DNA of 35,914 nucleotides, from positions 1 to 35,914 of the IMG/VR virus record IMGVR_UViG_3300025131_007717. One strand, written 5' to 3'. Source of the stretch: a virus. Shown here in pieces: positions 15,911-23,166 of the stretch (within the stretch, counting starts at the first letter, position 1; every line of letters begins with the position of its first letter). A program made the position numbers and the translations under genes. The notes below the pieces were generated by a model. That model ran no database searches. It was not told where the DNA came from and saw nothing but the letters and a program-made list of their open reading frames with translations.

Positions 15911-16109
15911 CTTTCTTTATCACCTCTATGTATTTATCTATGTACTCTTTAACTTTTAACAAATCTTCAAGTCCATTTTTATCATGCCACCTAGTAATAT
16001 ATTTTACGATATTACCTTCAAAGAAATTTAGGTTTTGATCCGCTATAAAGTCCCAAACTTCTATTTTACCTTTATTATAATGATTTGGATGCTCTATTTT
16101 ATTAGGCAT
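15894..16109 (-). CDS. DUF3310 protein
   Basis: A 71-residue protein matching the DUF3310 pattern: HPNHYNKGKIEVWDFI (8-23, the HY..G..E motif), then FEGNIVKYITRWHDKNGLED (30-49, the GN..KY..R...K.G..DL motif) and a final helix. It is common in tailed phages, sometimes annotated as a nucleotide kinase, but no P-loop is present and the function is unknown. The start codon shares one base with the upstream stop (TAATG), so it is translated with the zinc-ribbon gene. Confidence 0.9.
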   Translation of the reverse strand: MPNKIEHPNHYNKGKIEVWDFIADQNLNFFEGNIVKYITRWHDKNGLEDLLKVKEYIDKYIEVIKKDDELQ

Positions 16110-16357
16110 TATATAATTTTTTTACCGTCGTTATTCGGTATAAATTCATCATTAATATTACCACACTTATCGCACTTAAAAACTTGTAAAGGTATCATTG
16201 ATTCTTTTCCATTTGGAGATAAAACTGCAGATAGTTTTTTGAATAAAAATACTTGATTAAAGGTTTGATTCTCACATTCTGTGCAGAATACATCTTGTAA
16301 ATCCTTTGGGTTAATATTTACTTGTTGCTGTTGGTTAATGTCAATTTCTTTTCCCAT
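16109..16357 (-). CDS. Zinc-ribbon protein of unknown function
   Basis: An 82-residue protein with a two-knuckle zinc site: Cys25-x2-Cys28 (VFCTECEN) and Cys62-x2-Cys65 (FKCDKCGN), separated by a strand-rich linker containing SAVLSPNGKESMIPLQVF. The N-terminus has a Gln run (residues 9-12). The arrangement suggests a small nucleic-acid- or protein-binding zinc ribbon. It follows the groEL stop by 3 nt without a clear ribosome site, so it probably depends on groESL transcription. Function unknown. Confidence 0.75.
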   Translation of the reverse strand: MGKEIDINQQQQVNINPKDLQDVFCTECENQTFNQVFLFKKLSAVLSPNGKESMIPLQVFKCDKCGNINDEFIPNNDGKKII

Positions 16358-16360
16358 AAT

Positions 16361-18010
16361 TTAAAATCCCATTCCAGCCATTGTATCGGCTGCTTTATTA
16401 TTATTATCTTCTTTTATTTTTGTTACTACGCATTCTGTAGTTAGCATTGTTCCTGCTACTGAGACTGCTTTTTCTAGTGCAACTCTTGTTACTTTTGCTG
16501 GATCAATGATTCCTTCTTTGACCATGTCAACATAAATTTCTCTCCTTACATCATAACCATAAGAATTTGAAAAGGCCTCAGATTTACCATCTGGTCTTGA
16601 ATCATAGATATTATTCCAAATAACTTCAGCATTAAGACCAGCATTTTCCATTATATAATTGAAGGGGGCTTCGCAGGCTTTAAGTACTATTGAAATACCT
16701 TCATGTTGATCAGTATTTTCACCTTTCAAATTTACTATAGAAGATCTTGCTCTCATTAGTGCTATTCCTCCTCCTGGTACAACTCCCTCATCAATTGCAG
16801 CTCGTGTTGAAGCTAATGCATCTTCAACTCTATCTTTCTTTTCTTTCATTTCTAATTCTGAACCTGCTCCGATCTTCATTATTGCAACCCCTCCTATCAA
16901 TTTACCAAGTCTTTCTTGCATACCTTCCTTTTCATAAGAAGATGAAGAATCATCAATCATATTTTGGATTTCTTTGCATCTATTTTGAATAACTTCTGTT
17001 TCACCTCCACCATCAACTATAGTAGTTTGCCTATTATCTATTGTTATCACCTTTGCAGAACCAAACCATTCTGGTTCAAATTGTTCTAATTTCATACCCT
17101 TATCTACAGATACAACTGTTGCTCCAGTTAAACATGCAATATCTTCTAACATATCTTTTCTTTTGTCACCAAAGCCAGGAGCTTTAACTGCTGCAACTTG
17201 TAGTGTTCCTCTTGCTTTATTTACAATTAATCCAGCTAATGCTTCTCCATCTATATCTTCTGCAATAATTACTAAGGGTTTGGATTGTGCTATACAATAT
17301 TCTAACGTTTTTACTAAACTTTTTAATGATGTAATTTTTCTATCGTATAATAAAATCAAAGGTTCTTCCATTTGAACTAGCATTGATTGCTGATTTGTTA
17401 TAAAATATGGAGAGCAATATCCTTTATCAAATTGTAACCCTTCAACTACTTCTAATTCATCTTCAGCAGTTCTAGATTCCTCTATGGTTATCACACCATC
17501 ATTTCCAACTTTTTCCATTGCAGATGAAATAAGATTACCTATAGTTGAATCGTTATTAGATGAAATTGTTCCCACTTGTGTTATCTCTTCATTTGATGTT
17601 ACTTCAGTTGATATTTCATCAATACCTTCAATTATACCTTTTACAGCTAAATCCATACCTCTTTTTAATTCAATTGGATTAGAGCCATTCATAACTTTTC
17701 TATATCCTTCTTGTAGAATTGAATGAGCTAATACCGTTGCGGTTGTTGTTCCATCTCCAGCTTCATCGTTAACTTGATTTGCTACTTCTTTTACCATTTG
17801 AGCACCAGCATTTTGGATGGGGTCTTCCAATTCTATTTCCTTTGCAACTGTTACACCGTCCTTTGTAGAATGATATTGACCATAACCTTTTTCAAGAACT
17901 ACGTTTCTACCACTTGGCCCTAGAGTAGCTCTTACTGCTTCTGCTAGTTTATCAACTCCTATAAAAAGCTCCGTTCTTGCTTCTGTACTAAAACTTAATT
18001 TCTTTGACAT
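16361..18010 (-). CDS. groEL: Phage-encoded GroEL chaperonin
   Basis: A 549-residue full-length chaperonin. ATLGPSGRNVVLEKG (29-43) and KDGVTVAKEIELEDP (about 49-63) form part of the ATP site; AGDGTTTATVLA (about 84-95) is the nucleotide-binding signature; VEDALASTRAAIDEGVVPGGG lies in the conserved position near the catalytic Asp398 of E. coli. The C-terminus ends GMGF, a short form of the usual GGM repeats. AGGAG lies about 9 nt before the start. It folds proteins in the cytoplasm with GroES, encoded 3 nt upstream; a phage copy may serve virion or replication proteins or replace a limiting host chaperonin. Confidence 0.97.
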   Translation of the reverse strand: MSKKLSFSTEARTELFIGVDKLAEAVRATLGPSGRNVVLEKGYGQYHSTKDGVTVAKEIELEDPIQNAGAQMVKEVANQVNDEAGDGTTTATVLAHSILQEGYRKVMNGSNPIELKRGMDLAVKGIIEGIDEISTEVTSNEEITQVGTISSNNDSTIGNLISSAMEKVGNDGVITIEESRTAEDELEVVEGLQFDKGYCSPYFITNQQSMLVQMEEPLILLYDRKITSLKSLVKTLEYCIAQSKPLVIIAEDIDGEALAGLIVNKARGTLQVAAVKAPGFGDKRKDMLEDIACLTGATVVSVDKGMKLEQFEPEWFGSAKVITIDNRQTTIVDGGGETEVIQNRCKEIQNMIDDSSSSYEKEGMQERLGKLIGGVAIMKIGAGSELEMKEKKDRVEDALASTRAAIDEGVVPGGGIALMRARSSIVNLKGENTDQHEGISIVLKACEAPFNYIMENAGLNAEVIWNNIYDSRPDGKSEAFSNSYGYDVRREIYVDMVKEGIIDPAKVTRVALEKAVSVAGTMLTTECVVTKIKEDNNNKAADTMAGMGF

Positions 18011-18013
18011 TTA

Positions 18014-18301
18014 TTATTCTCCTATTATTGTTTCTAAATCTGGTTCCCTGATTATTAGGTATTCTTCACCTTCCAATTCAGTTTTTCTTGCACTGTGTTT
18101 TAGAAATACTACCATATCTCCAACTTTACATTGCATAGCTCCTCTTGACCCAGATAACAATAATACTCCTGGACCAACCGCTACAACTTCTCCTGTTACT
18201 ACAGCTTCTTGAGTAGTATCAGGCATAATAACGCCTCCGGATGTAATATCATCTGCGTCTGTTTTTTTGATTACGACCTTGTCGCCAATTGGGTATAACA
18301 T
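18014..18301 (-). CDS. groES: Phage-encoded GroES co-chaperonin
   Basis: A 95-residue GroES of normal length. LYPIGDKVVIKK (2-13) opens the Cpn10 fold, GGVIMPDTTQE (22-32) is the mobile loop that contacts GroEL, and GEVVAVGPGVLL (about 37-48) and KVGDMVVFLKHS follow in the usual order. It lies directly upstream of groEL in the same order as bacterial operons. The start at 18301 follows AAAGG about 8 nt upstream. Having both partners matters because several known phage chaperonins or co-chaperonins occur alone. Confidence 0.96.
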   Translation of the reverse strand: MLYPIGDKVVIKKTDADDITSGGVIMPDTTQEAVVTGEVVAVGPGVLLLSGSRGAMQCKVGDMVVFLKHSARKTELEGEEYLIIREPDLETIIGE

Positions 18302-18346
18302 ATAATAACCTTTTTTTAATTCTAATTTATAACTATTTTCTTAATA

Positions 18347-18355
18347 ATAAATATC
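18347..18355 (-). promoter_or_regulatory. GATATTTAT element upstream of groES
   Basis: Minus-strand GATATTTATTATTA lies in the 64-nt gap between the polB stop and groES, 45 nt before the start. The same nonamer occurs in four other gene gaps in the same orientation. It could give groESL a promoter separate from polB. Confidence 0.42.
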
Positions 18356-18365
18356 TAGATTTGAA

Positions 18366-20819
18366 TCAACTATTGATATTTTCATTATATTTTTCTAATA
18401 ATTCTTCTATATAAGGCATTTGCTGAAATTCTTCAATTGGAACTATACACTGCTTGTAAAATAGTATATCATAATCAATTTCGAATTTGTCTTTATTTTT
18501 ATCAATTAAATGCAAATCATCTTCATTTATACAAATAGCTTTATGCCTTTCTTTTATTTTTTTGTCGTCTTCAATTTGAGATTTAACATAAAATAGATAG
18601 GGATTATCTAAATTAGTTAATTCTGTTCCTAAAATATCATTTGCCCAAACAGCAGCTTTTACATGCTGGGGCATTGTTTTTGTATAAGTATTAAATGGTT
18701 TTCCAAAGGCTTTGGCCATACCAATCTTTTGATATGGTTGTGATTCAACCTCTTTACGTAAATTTAGAATCCAATCTAAAGTTAATTTTTTTGTTACAGC
18801 TAACTCAGCCATATCATTTAATCTTTTCTTTAAGAACTCTGGTGTTTCTTTACGTATAATATTCATCCCTCTTATTACTTTCTTTCCTGAACCTTTTATT
18901 ATTCCATAATATCTTTTCTTTACATCTCCAAAATATATTCTATCTAAATAGTATTCAAATTTCAAATCTAAGAACATGAAGTCTTTTACTGGACCAGTAT
19001 TATGCTTTTTTACAAAATCCTTATATAAAGAATCATTATATTCTTTTTGCATTCCTTTCATACCATCCTCATCTTTACCATTAGATTTTATGAATACAGA
19101 ATCTGTATCTGCATATAAAGGTTTATGACCTTTATTGTTAAAATGAATTAGGCCAAATTTCAAAGCCTGTCTTGCAAAGAATGTAACTGCATCTGCACAT
19201 TCAAATAAGCACATTCTAAATAATGAATATCCCATTGCACCATATGCAGAATTCATAATAATTTTATATGACCATTGTCTTTTATGCATTGCTTCACGAT
19301 TACCAGAAGAAATTTCTCCAGCTTTTAATGCTCTATTGATCTCTACCCTTTGAACAAATATCTTTTTAAGTATTTGTGGTATTATACCAACTTTGTGTGT
19401 ATGACCATAAAACAAATATCTCCTACCGAATAAATCCTTAGAATATCCAGTGTCTACGTAATCTATATTATCATCTTTCAGTTGTTGTACTACATCTTCG
19501 ATATCTATACCGCCCTTCTCGCACTGTTCTTGGGAGCATATGAAAGTTTCTGGTGAAATGTTAAATGCCATCATAGTTGTTGGATATAGCGAAGTATAAT
19601 CCATTACTGTTACATTTTCATTCAAGCCTGGTTCTGTTGGATCAATAACTATAGCCCCCTGATAATCTCTTCTGCGTTTTGAATATCTAGTAGGGAAAAT
19701 AGTTTTATTATGGAATTCTTTGCACATGTAATTATCACATAGCATTGATTTAAAGAATACAAGATTTAACGTTTGTAAATTTGCAATTTGTTGCATTGAA
19801 ATGTATAAGTCAAATACTTGAACTTTTTCATTTATCTCTTTAAGAATCTCAACATCACGTACAGCATATTTTAAGAATCCTTCATAATCATCTAACCAAT
19901 CCTTCCAGGTTGATGCTGTTAATTTTCCAAATTCTTCATCTTTAAGAATAACCTTTGCTGCTGTTGCCAATTTCCAATTTGGCAAATTATATTTCAAATC
20001 TTGTAAAGCTTCCATCATATCAATATGGTCTAAACCTTTTATTTGAAATTTCCAATAATCACCTCTTTTTCTAATATAATAATCTTTTACCGGAGATAAC
20101 TCTTCAATCGGTAATCCAAGGCGTTTGCTTCTATTTAATATATAAGGCATATCATAACCAGAAGAATACCACCCAGAAAGAATATCTGGTTTGCAGGTTT
20201 TAACTAAGTTAATAAACCCAAGTAATACATCTTCTTCTGTTTTACAAAAGACATATGTTACATTATCCTTGTCAACAAATTTTGGTTCTGTAAAATTCTT
20301 AGTCTTTTCTGGGTGCCATGAAAATACAAAATACTTCTTAGCTTCACTTGAATATGCAACTATTGAAGTAATAGGCATGTTTGGTGAATCAGGTCTGTTT
20401 TGAGATGAATCATTGGGATCATACCAAGTCTCAATATCTAAATACATAAAGTGACGCTTAGTAGACCATTCCAAGTTGTTATCCAATATAAACTTAAACT
20501 CTGGAGTTAGGTCTGCTTGGTAAGTGCGTTTTATATGTTTCTTTGTTAATCTATTTTTGTTTTTTATAGAAGTATAATATACACGTAGAAGATCTTTACC
20601 ATCTACAGATTTATATATTTCATCGCCTGGGGTTTTCATACCAGGGAAATCATCTATATCAGAAATGTGCTCAGCATCATAGTAAAAGTAATCTTTATAC
20701 TTTTCTTTTATCTGTACATTCTTTCCATTGCTATCATATCCTGATAGATGCATATCCCATTCGCCCTTATTAAAGTGTGATGTGATTTTAGAAACTTTTA
20801 TATTATTCAGCATACCCAT
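18366..20819 (-). CDS. Family B DNA polymerase (T4 gp43-like)
   Basis: An 817-residue replicative polymerase with proofreading domain. Exo I is LDIE (Asp128, Glu130), Exo II is GWYSSGYD (216-223, Asp223) and Exo III is YAVRD (Tyr318, Asp322). Polymerase motif A is DYTSLYP (407-413), motif B KIIMNSAYG (519-527), motif C YADTDS (569-574), followed by a KKRY motif. The Exo II Asn usual in GWN is Tyr217, an oddity. It is shorter than T4 gp43 (898). The shared promoter at 20835-20866 lies 15 nt upstream; ribosome site is weak. It copies phage DNA with the helicase, SSB and recombinase encoded upstream. Confidence 0.96.
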   Translation of the reverse strand: MGMLNNIKVSKITSHFNKGEWDMHLSGYDSNGKNVQIKEKYKDYFYYDAEHISDIDDFPGMKTPGDEIYKSVDGKDLLRVYYTSIKNKNRLTKKHIKRTYQADLTPEFKFILDNNLEWSTKRHFMYLDIETWYDPNDSSQNRPDSPNMPITSIVAYSSEAKKYFVFSWHPEKTKNFTEPKFVDKDNVTYVFCKTEEDVLLGFINLVKTCKPDILSGWYSSGYDMPYILNRSKRLGLPIEELSPVKDYYIRKRGDYWKFQIKGLDHIDMMEALQDLKYNLPNWKLATAAKVILKDEEFGKLTASTWKDWLDDYEGFLKYAVRDVEILKEINEKVQVFDLYISMQQIANLQTLNLVFFKSMLCDNYMCKEFHNKTIFPTRYSKRRRDYQGAIVIDPTEPGLNENVTVMDYTSLYPTTMMAFNISPETFICSQEQCEKGGIDIEDVVQQLKDDNIDYVDTGYSKDLFGRRYLFYGHTHKVGIIPQILKKIFVQRVEINRALKAGEISSGNREAMHKRQWSYKIIMNSAYGAMGYSLFRMCLFECADAVTFFARQALKFGLIHFNNKGHKPLYADTDSVFIKSNGKDEDGMKGMQKEYNDSLYKDFVKKHNTGPVKDFMFLDLKFEYYLDRIYFGDVKKRYYGIIKGSGKKVIRGMNIIRKETPEFLKKRLNDMAELAVTKKLTLDWILNLRKEVESQPYQKIGMAKAFGKPFNTYTKTMPQHVKAAVWANDILGTELTNLDNPYLFYVKSQIEDDKKIKERHKAICINEDDLHLIDKNKDKFEIDYDILFYKQCIVPIEEFQQMPYIEELLEKYNENINS

Positions 20820-20834
20820 TCTTTTTATTATATA

Positions 20835-20866
20835 CTAATATAACAAATTTTATTAACTTATCCAAA
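20835..20866 (-). promoter_or_regulatory. Shared phage promoter (GATAAGTT-N12-TATATTAG), copy 2
   Basis: On the minus strand TTTGGATAAGTT is followed after exactly 12 nt by TATATTAG, ending 15 nt before the DNA polymerase start codon, in the 72-nt gap after dut. It is the only copy with T instead of C at the last box position. It would drive polB and perhaps groESL. Confidence 0.82.
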
Positions 20867-20891
20867 TTTTTTGAGTGGAACTTATTAACAA

Positions 20892-21344
20892 TTATTTAGT
20901 TCCAGATGAACCAAATCCACCTTCACCTCTTGAAGATACTTCTGGATATAACTCTTTTTCTTCTACTTCTTCTACTATAGGGTCGCCTAATTTTAATAAT
21001 ACTAGTTGTATTATTTTATCACCAGGATATAGTGTTTGATCAATTAAACCAATATTTGTTAGGTTTATATGTACTTCTCCTTGATAACCACAATCAACTA
21101 CACAAGCTCCTACCTGTAGCTTTTTATTTACTGCTACTCCAGATTTATTAAATGCTACCAATGCAAATCCTTCAGGCACATTAACCTTTATTCCAGATGG
21201 AATTAAACAAGACTCTTGAGGTTTTAATTTTATCATACCATTTTGTAATATACTTTTATCGTTTGGTATAAAGAAGTCTATACCAGCATCTGTTGTGTTT
21301 GCTCTAGTTGGAGATTTTACATCTCTAATTTTTGTAAACTTCAT
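20892..21344 (-). CDS. dut: dUTPase (trimeric dUTP pyrophosphatase)
   Basis: A 150-residue dUTPase with all five motifs: DAGIDF (19-24), NKSGVA (66-71, usually P-R-S-S/G), VVDCGYQGEV (82-91, with catalytic Asp84), PGDKIIQLVL (107-116) and RGEGGFGSSG (139-148). It hydrolyses dUTP to dUMP and pyrophosphate, keeping uracil out of DNA and supplying dUMP. The start has TAGGAG about 6 nt upstream and lies 8 nt after the TS-family gene. It is the last gene of the nucleotide module before the polB promoter. Confidence 0.97.
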   Translation of the reverse strand: MKFTKIRDVKSPTRANTTDAGIDFFIPNDKSILQNGMIKLKPQESCLIPSGIKVNVPEGFALVAFNKSGVAVNKKLQVGACVVDCGYQGEVHINLTNIGLIDQTLYPGDKIIQLVLLKLGDPIVEEVEEKELYPEVSSRGEGGFGSSGTK

Positions 21345-21352
21345 TTTTTCTC

Positions 21353-22102
21353 CTATTTGTTATTTTGTTTTAATACTTCTTTCTCACCAGCAAAGCAATG
21401 TAATGAGACGATTTTCATATCATAAATACCAAGCTTTACATCGTCCCACTTTTTTGAACGGCCTTGTAATGTTTCTAATACCCATTTTGCTTTTCTCATT
21501 GCTAAGTATATATCATCACGGAAGTGGCGTATATAATCACAAGAACGAATAAAGTAGAATAAATGTAACCAATTATCTCTTCTAATAAAATGATACCCTA
21601 ATGTGCATGGAACTCTTTCTTCGTGATGTGCACCAGTATCTTCTGGGAACCATATGGGTAAGAAAGCTTGACGCGTAAAAGGTTCTCTTTCTAATAATTG
21701 TACTACATCTTGCATATCACCATATCTGTATCTCATTCCCTCTATATGATTAGGCCATAGTCTTTCTGGATAAGTATGAGAAAACTTCTCATCGGATTTA
21801 AACTGTTTATTACCTTTTTGTGCAAATGGCCACCATTCACTACTAGGTGGTGGGTTTAATGGTACTCCACCAACTCTTTCTGCAAAATGATCATCAGCCC
21901 ATGGTAGATTTGGTTTAATTTCTTTTACCATTTCTGAAATTTCTTGTGGCATAATAAATTTTACATCATGATTGAATAATTCCCACATTGCTTGGTCTAC
22001 ATTTACTGATTGCCATTTTCCACTAAATACTTCTTTACCTAAACTGTAAAGTTTATCTTTAGTTTCTTTTATTGCTAAACTTGGTTTTGGATGTATATTC
22101 AT
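21353..22102 (-). CDS. Thymidylate synthase/dCMP hydroxymethylase-family enzyme
   Basis: A 249-residue member of the ThyA fold. RQAFLPIWFPED (about 144-155) corresponds to the folate/phosphate strand RR..L..W.P.D, RVPCTLGYHF (163-172) contains catalytic Cys166, and IRSCDYIRHFRDDIYLAMR (185-203) aligns with RS-x-D...FNIA. The Asn that recognises the uracil base in thymidylate synthases is Asp here (196 or 197), as in dCMP hydroxymethylases such as T4 gp42. Activity on dCMP, giving a modified cytosine, is therefore possible; dTMP synthesis remains an alternative. It overlaps the dNMP kinase gene as ATGA. Confidence 0.88.
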   Translation of the reverse strand: MNIHPKPSLAIKETKDKLYSLGKEVFSGKWQSVNVDQAMWELFNHDVKFIMPQEISEMVKEIKPNLPWADDHFAERVGGVPLNPPPSSEWWPFAQKGNKQFKSDEKFSHTYPERLWPNHIEGMRYRYGDMQDVVQLLEREPFTRQAFLPIWFPEDTGAHHEERVPCTLGYHFIRRDNWLHLFYFIRSCDYIRHFRDDIYLAMRKAKWVLETLQGRSKKWDDVKLGIYDMKIVSLHCFAGEKEVLKQNNK

Positions 22103-22617
22103 ATTAATTTTTTAAATCTTATAATAGATTTATTATCAAAATTATTTTCAAATTCTATAACATTTCCTAAATATTTATCTATGGTTTCCATTATATTATA
22201 ATACATTCTATCTTCTAATTCATAATCTGAATTGTCCCAATGGTCCCCTCTATCTCTACTATTTGTATTATCTCCAGTTACATATATAATTTTATCATCT
22301 ACTGTAATTATACCTTCATGTAGTATTTTCATAAGAATTCTATTTGATTCTTGTTCTGTAACTCTTCCCTCTATGACCCCCCAAGCTAATGGTGAAATTA
22401 TGCTTCTATCAGTTACAATATTTTCTATGTACCCATGATTATTTAGGTCATGTAATATTACTCTACCCATACCAAAAGCATTGGCAGCTAATTTATCTTT
22501 ACCTAAATCAAGGATATTATACCATTTGGCATATGGAAATTTATAAACCTTAATTCCAGCTTCTTGTAACAAGTGTGTTTTACCCGTATTTCTCGGGCCT
22601 TCTATCATTGTAATCAT
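22099..22617 (-). CDS. Deoxynucleoside monophosphate kinase-like P-loop protein
   Basis: A 172-residue P-loop kinase. EGPRNTGKTH (6-15) is the Walker A motif, VTDRSIISP (68-76) is the DR-x-x-S motif of thymidylate and deoxynucleoside kinases, and SRDRGDHWD (about 121-129) may serve as the Arg-rich lid. It probably phosphorylates a dNMP produced by its neighbours (TS-family enzyme, dUTPase). The exact nucleotide is unclear. The start codon lies only 4 nt after the TATATTAG box of the promoter at 22622-22653, leaving almost no leader; Met4 (22608) is an alternative start just before the P-loop. Confidence 0.82.
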   Translation of the reverse strand: MITMIEGPRNTGKTHLLQEAGIKVYKFPYAKWYNILDLGKDKLAANAFGMGRVILHDLNNHGYIENIVTDRSIISPLAWGVIEGRVTEQESNRILMKILHEGIITVDDKIIYVTGDNTNSRDRGDHWDNSDYELEDRMYYNIMETIDKYLGNVIEFENNFDNKSIIRFKKLI

Positions 22618-22621
22618 ATTG

Positions 22622-22653
22622 CTAATATAATAAAAAAAATTGACTTATCGAAA
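22622..22653 (-). promoter_or_regulatory. Shared phage promoter (GATAAGTC-N12-TATATTAG), copy 3
   Basis: Minus strand TTTCGATAAGTC, 12 nt, then TATATTAG. The upstream box begins immediately after the stop codon of the 83-residue gene. The start codon of the dNMP kinase is 4 nt beyond the -7-type box, so a transcript starting at normal distance would be leaderless or would start inside the gene. Confidence 0.82.
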
Positions 22654-22905
22654 TTATTCGCCGTATAAGTTGAATGTTTTTGGTGGTTCTGGGGTTACTT
22701 CTACTTCTTCAACAGCATATACTTTACCATCTAGAGCAGCAAGATGAAAATCTCTATGGCCCTCTCTTTGGTAAATATATTCCAGCGCATCTGTTAAAGA
22801 TGGTAGTACCATTTTTGTATCTCCACTTACAGGAGTCCATCTATCTCCAGGTGGTACTCTTTCTAATACTAAATCTTTTTTTTCTTCTTTTATTTTTTCT
22901 TCCAA
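22654..22905 (-). CDS. Small acidic protein of unknown function, TTG start
   Basis: An 83-residue protein whose start codon is TTG at 22905, chosen because GAGGAG lies 8 nt upstream and no ATG is available. The N-terminus is a charged Lys/Glu run, the middle has LPSLTDALEYIYQREGHRDF and the end is rich in Val, Glu and Pro. I do not recognise the family. It follows the zinc-knuckle gene by 4 nt and ends at promoter copy 3, and so belongs to the nrdJ transcript. Confidence 0.68.
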   Translation of the reverse strand: MEEKIKEEKKDLVLERVPPGDRWTPVSGDTKMVLPSLTDALEYIYQREGHRDFHLAALDGKVYAVEEVEVTPEPPKTFNLYGE

Positions 22906-22909
22906 ACTT

Positions 22910-23119
22910 TTATCTCCTCTTTGTTTTTAACCAATTTTCCTCTTTCTCTTTTGTTGGCCAACCTCTTGGAAGTTCACATCTTTTACAAACCCATCTTATT
23001 TCTCTTTCGTTTGTAAATCTTATTTCCTGTTCTTTATGTCTGCAATTTTCTTGATATTCTTCTATTTCTTTCTCTATTTCCTTTAACCTTATATGTAGTT
23101 GGTCTATTCTGTACTCCAC
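22910..23119 (-). CDS. Small coiled-coil and zinc-knuckle protein, GTG start
   Basis: A 69-residue protein starting with GTG at 23119, supported by GGGAG about 7 nt upstream. Residues 5-25 form a charged helix likely to be a coiled coil (IDQLHIRLKEIEKEIEEYQ). Cys26-x-His28 and Cys45-x2-Cys48 (WVCKRCEL) could bind one zinc ion. Similar small proteins accompany nucleotide genes in marine phages, but their role is unknown. Its position just after nrdJ and before the 83-residue gene suggests co-transcription. Confidence 0.7.
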   Translation of the reverse strand: MEYRIDQLHIRLKEIEKEIEEYQENCRHKEQEIRFTNEREIRWVCKRCELPRGWPTKEKEENWLKTKRR

Positions 23120-23166
23120 GAGTTTCTCCCATTAAATATTCATTAATGCATAACTCTTGAATCAAA

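Noticed and set aside
22674-23054. Plus-strand frame of 126 codons, very hydrophobic
   Set aside because: It is the complement of the Glu/Lys-rich small genes at 22654-23119; Glu and Lys codons read backwards give Phe and Leu. No ribosome site.
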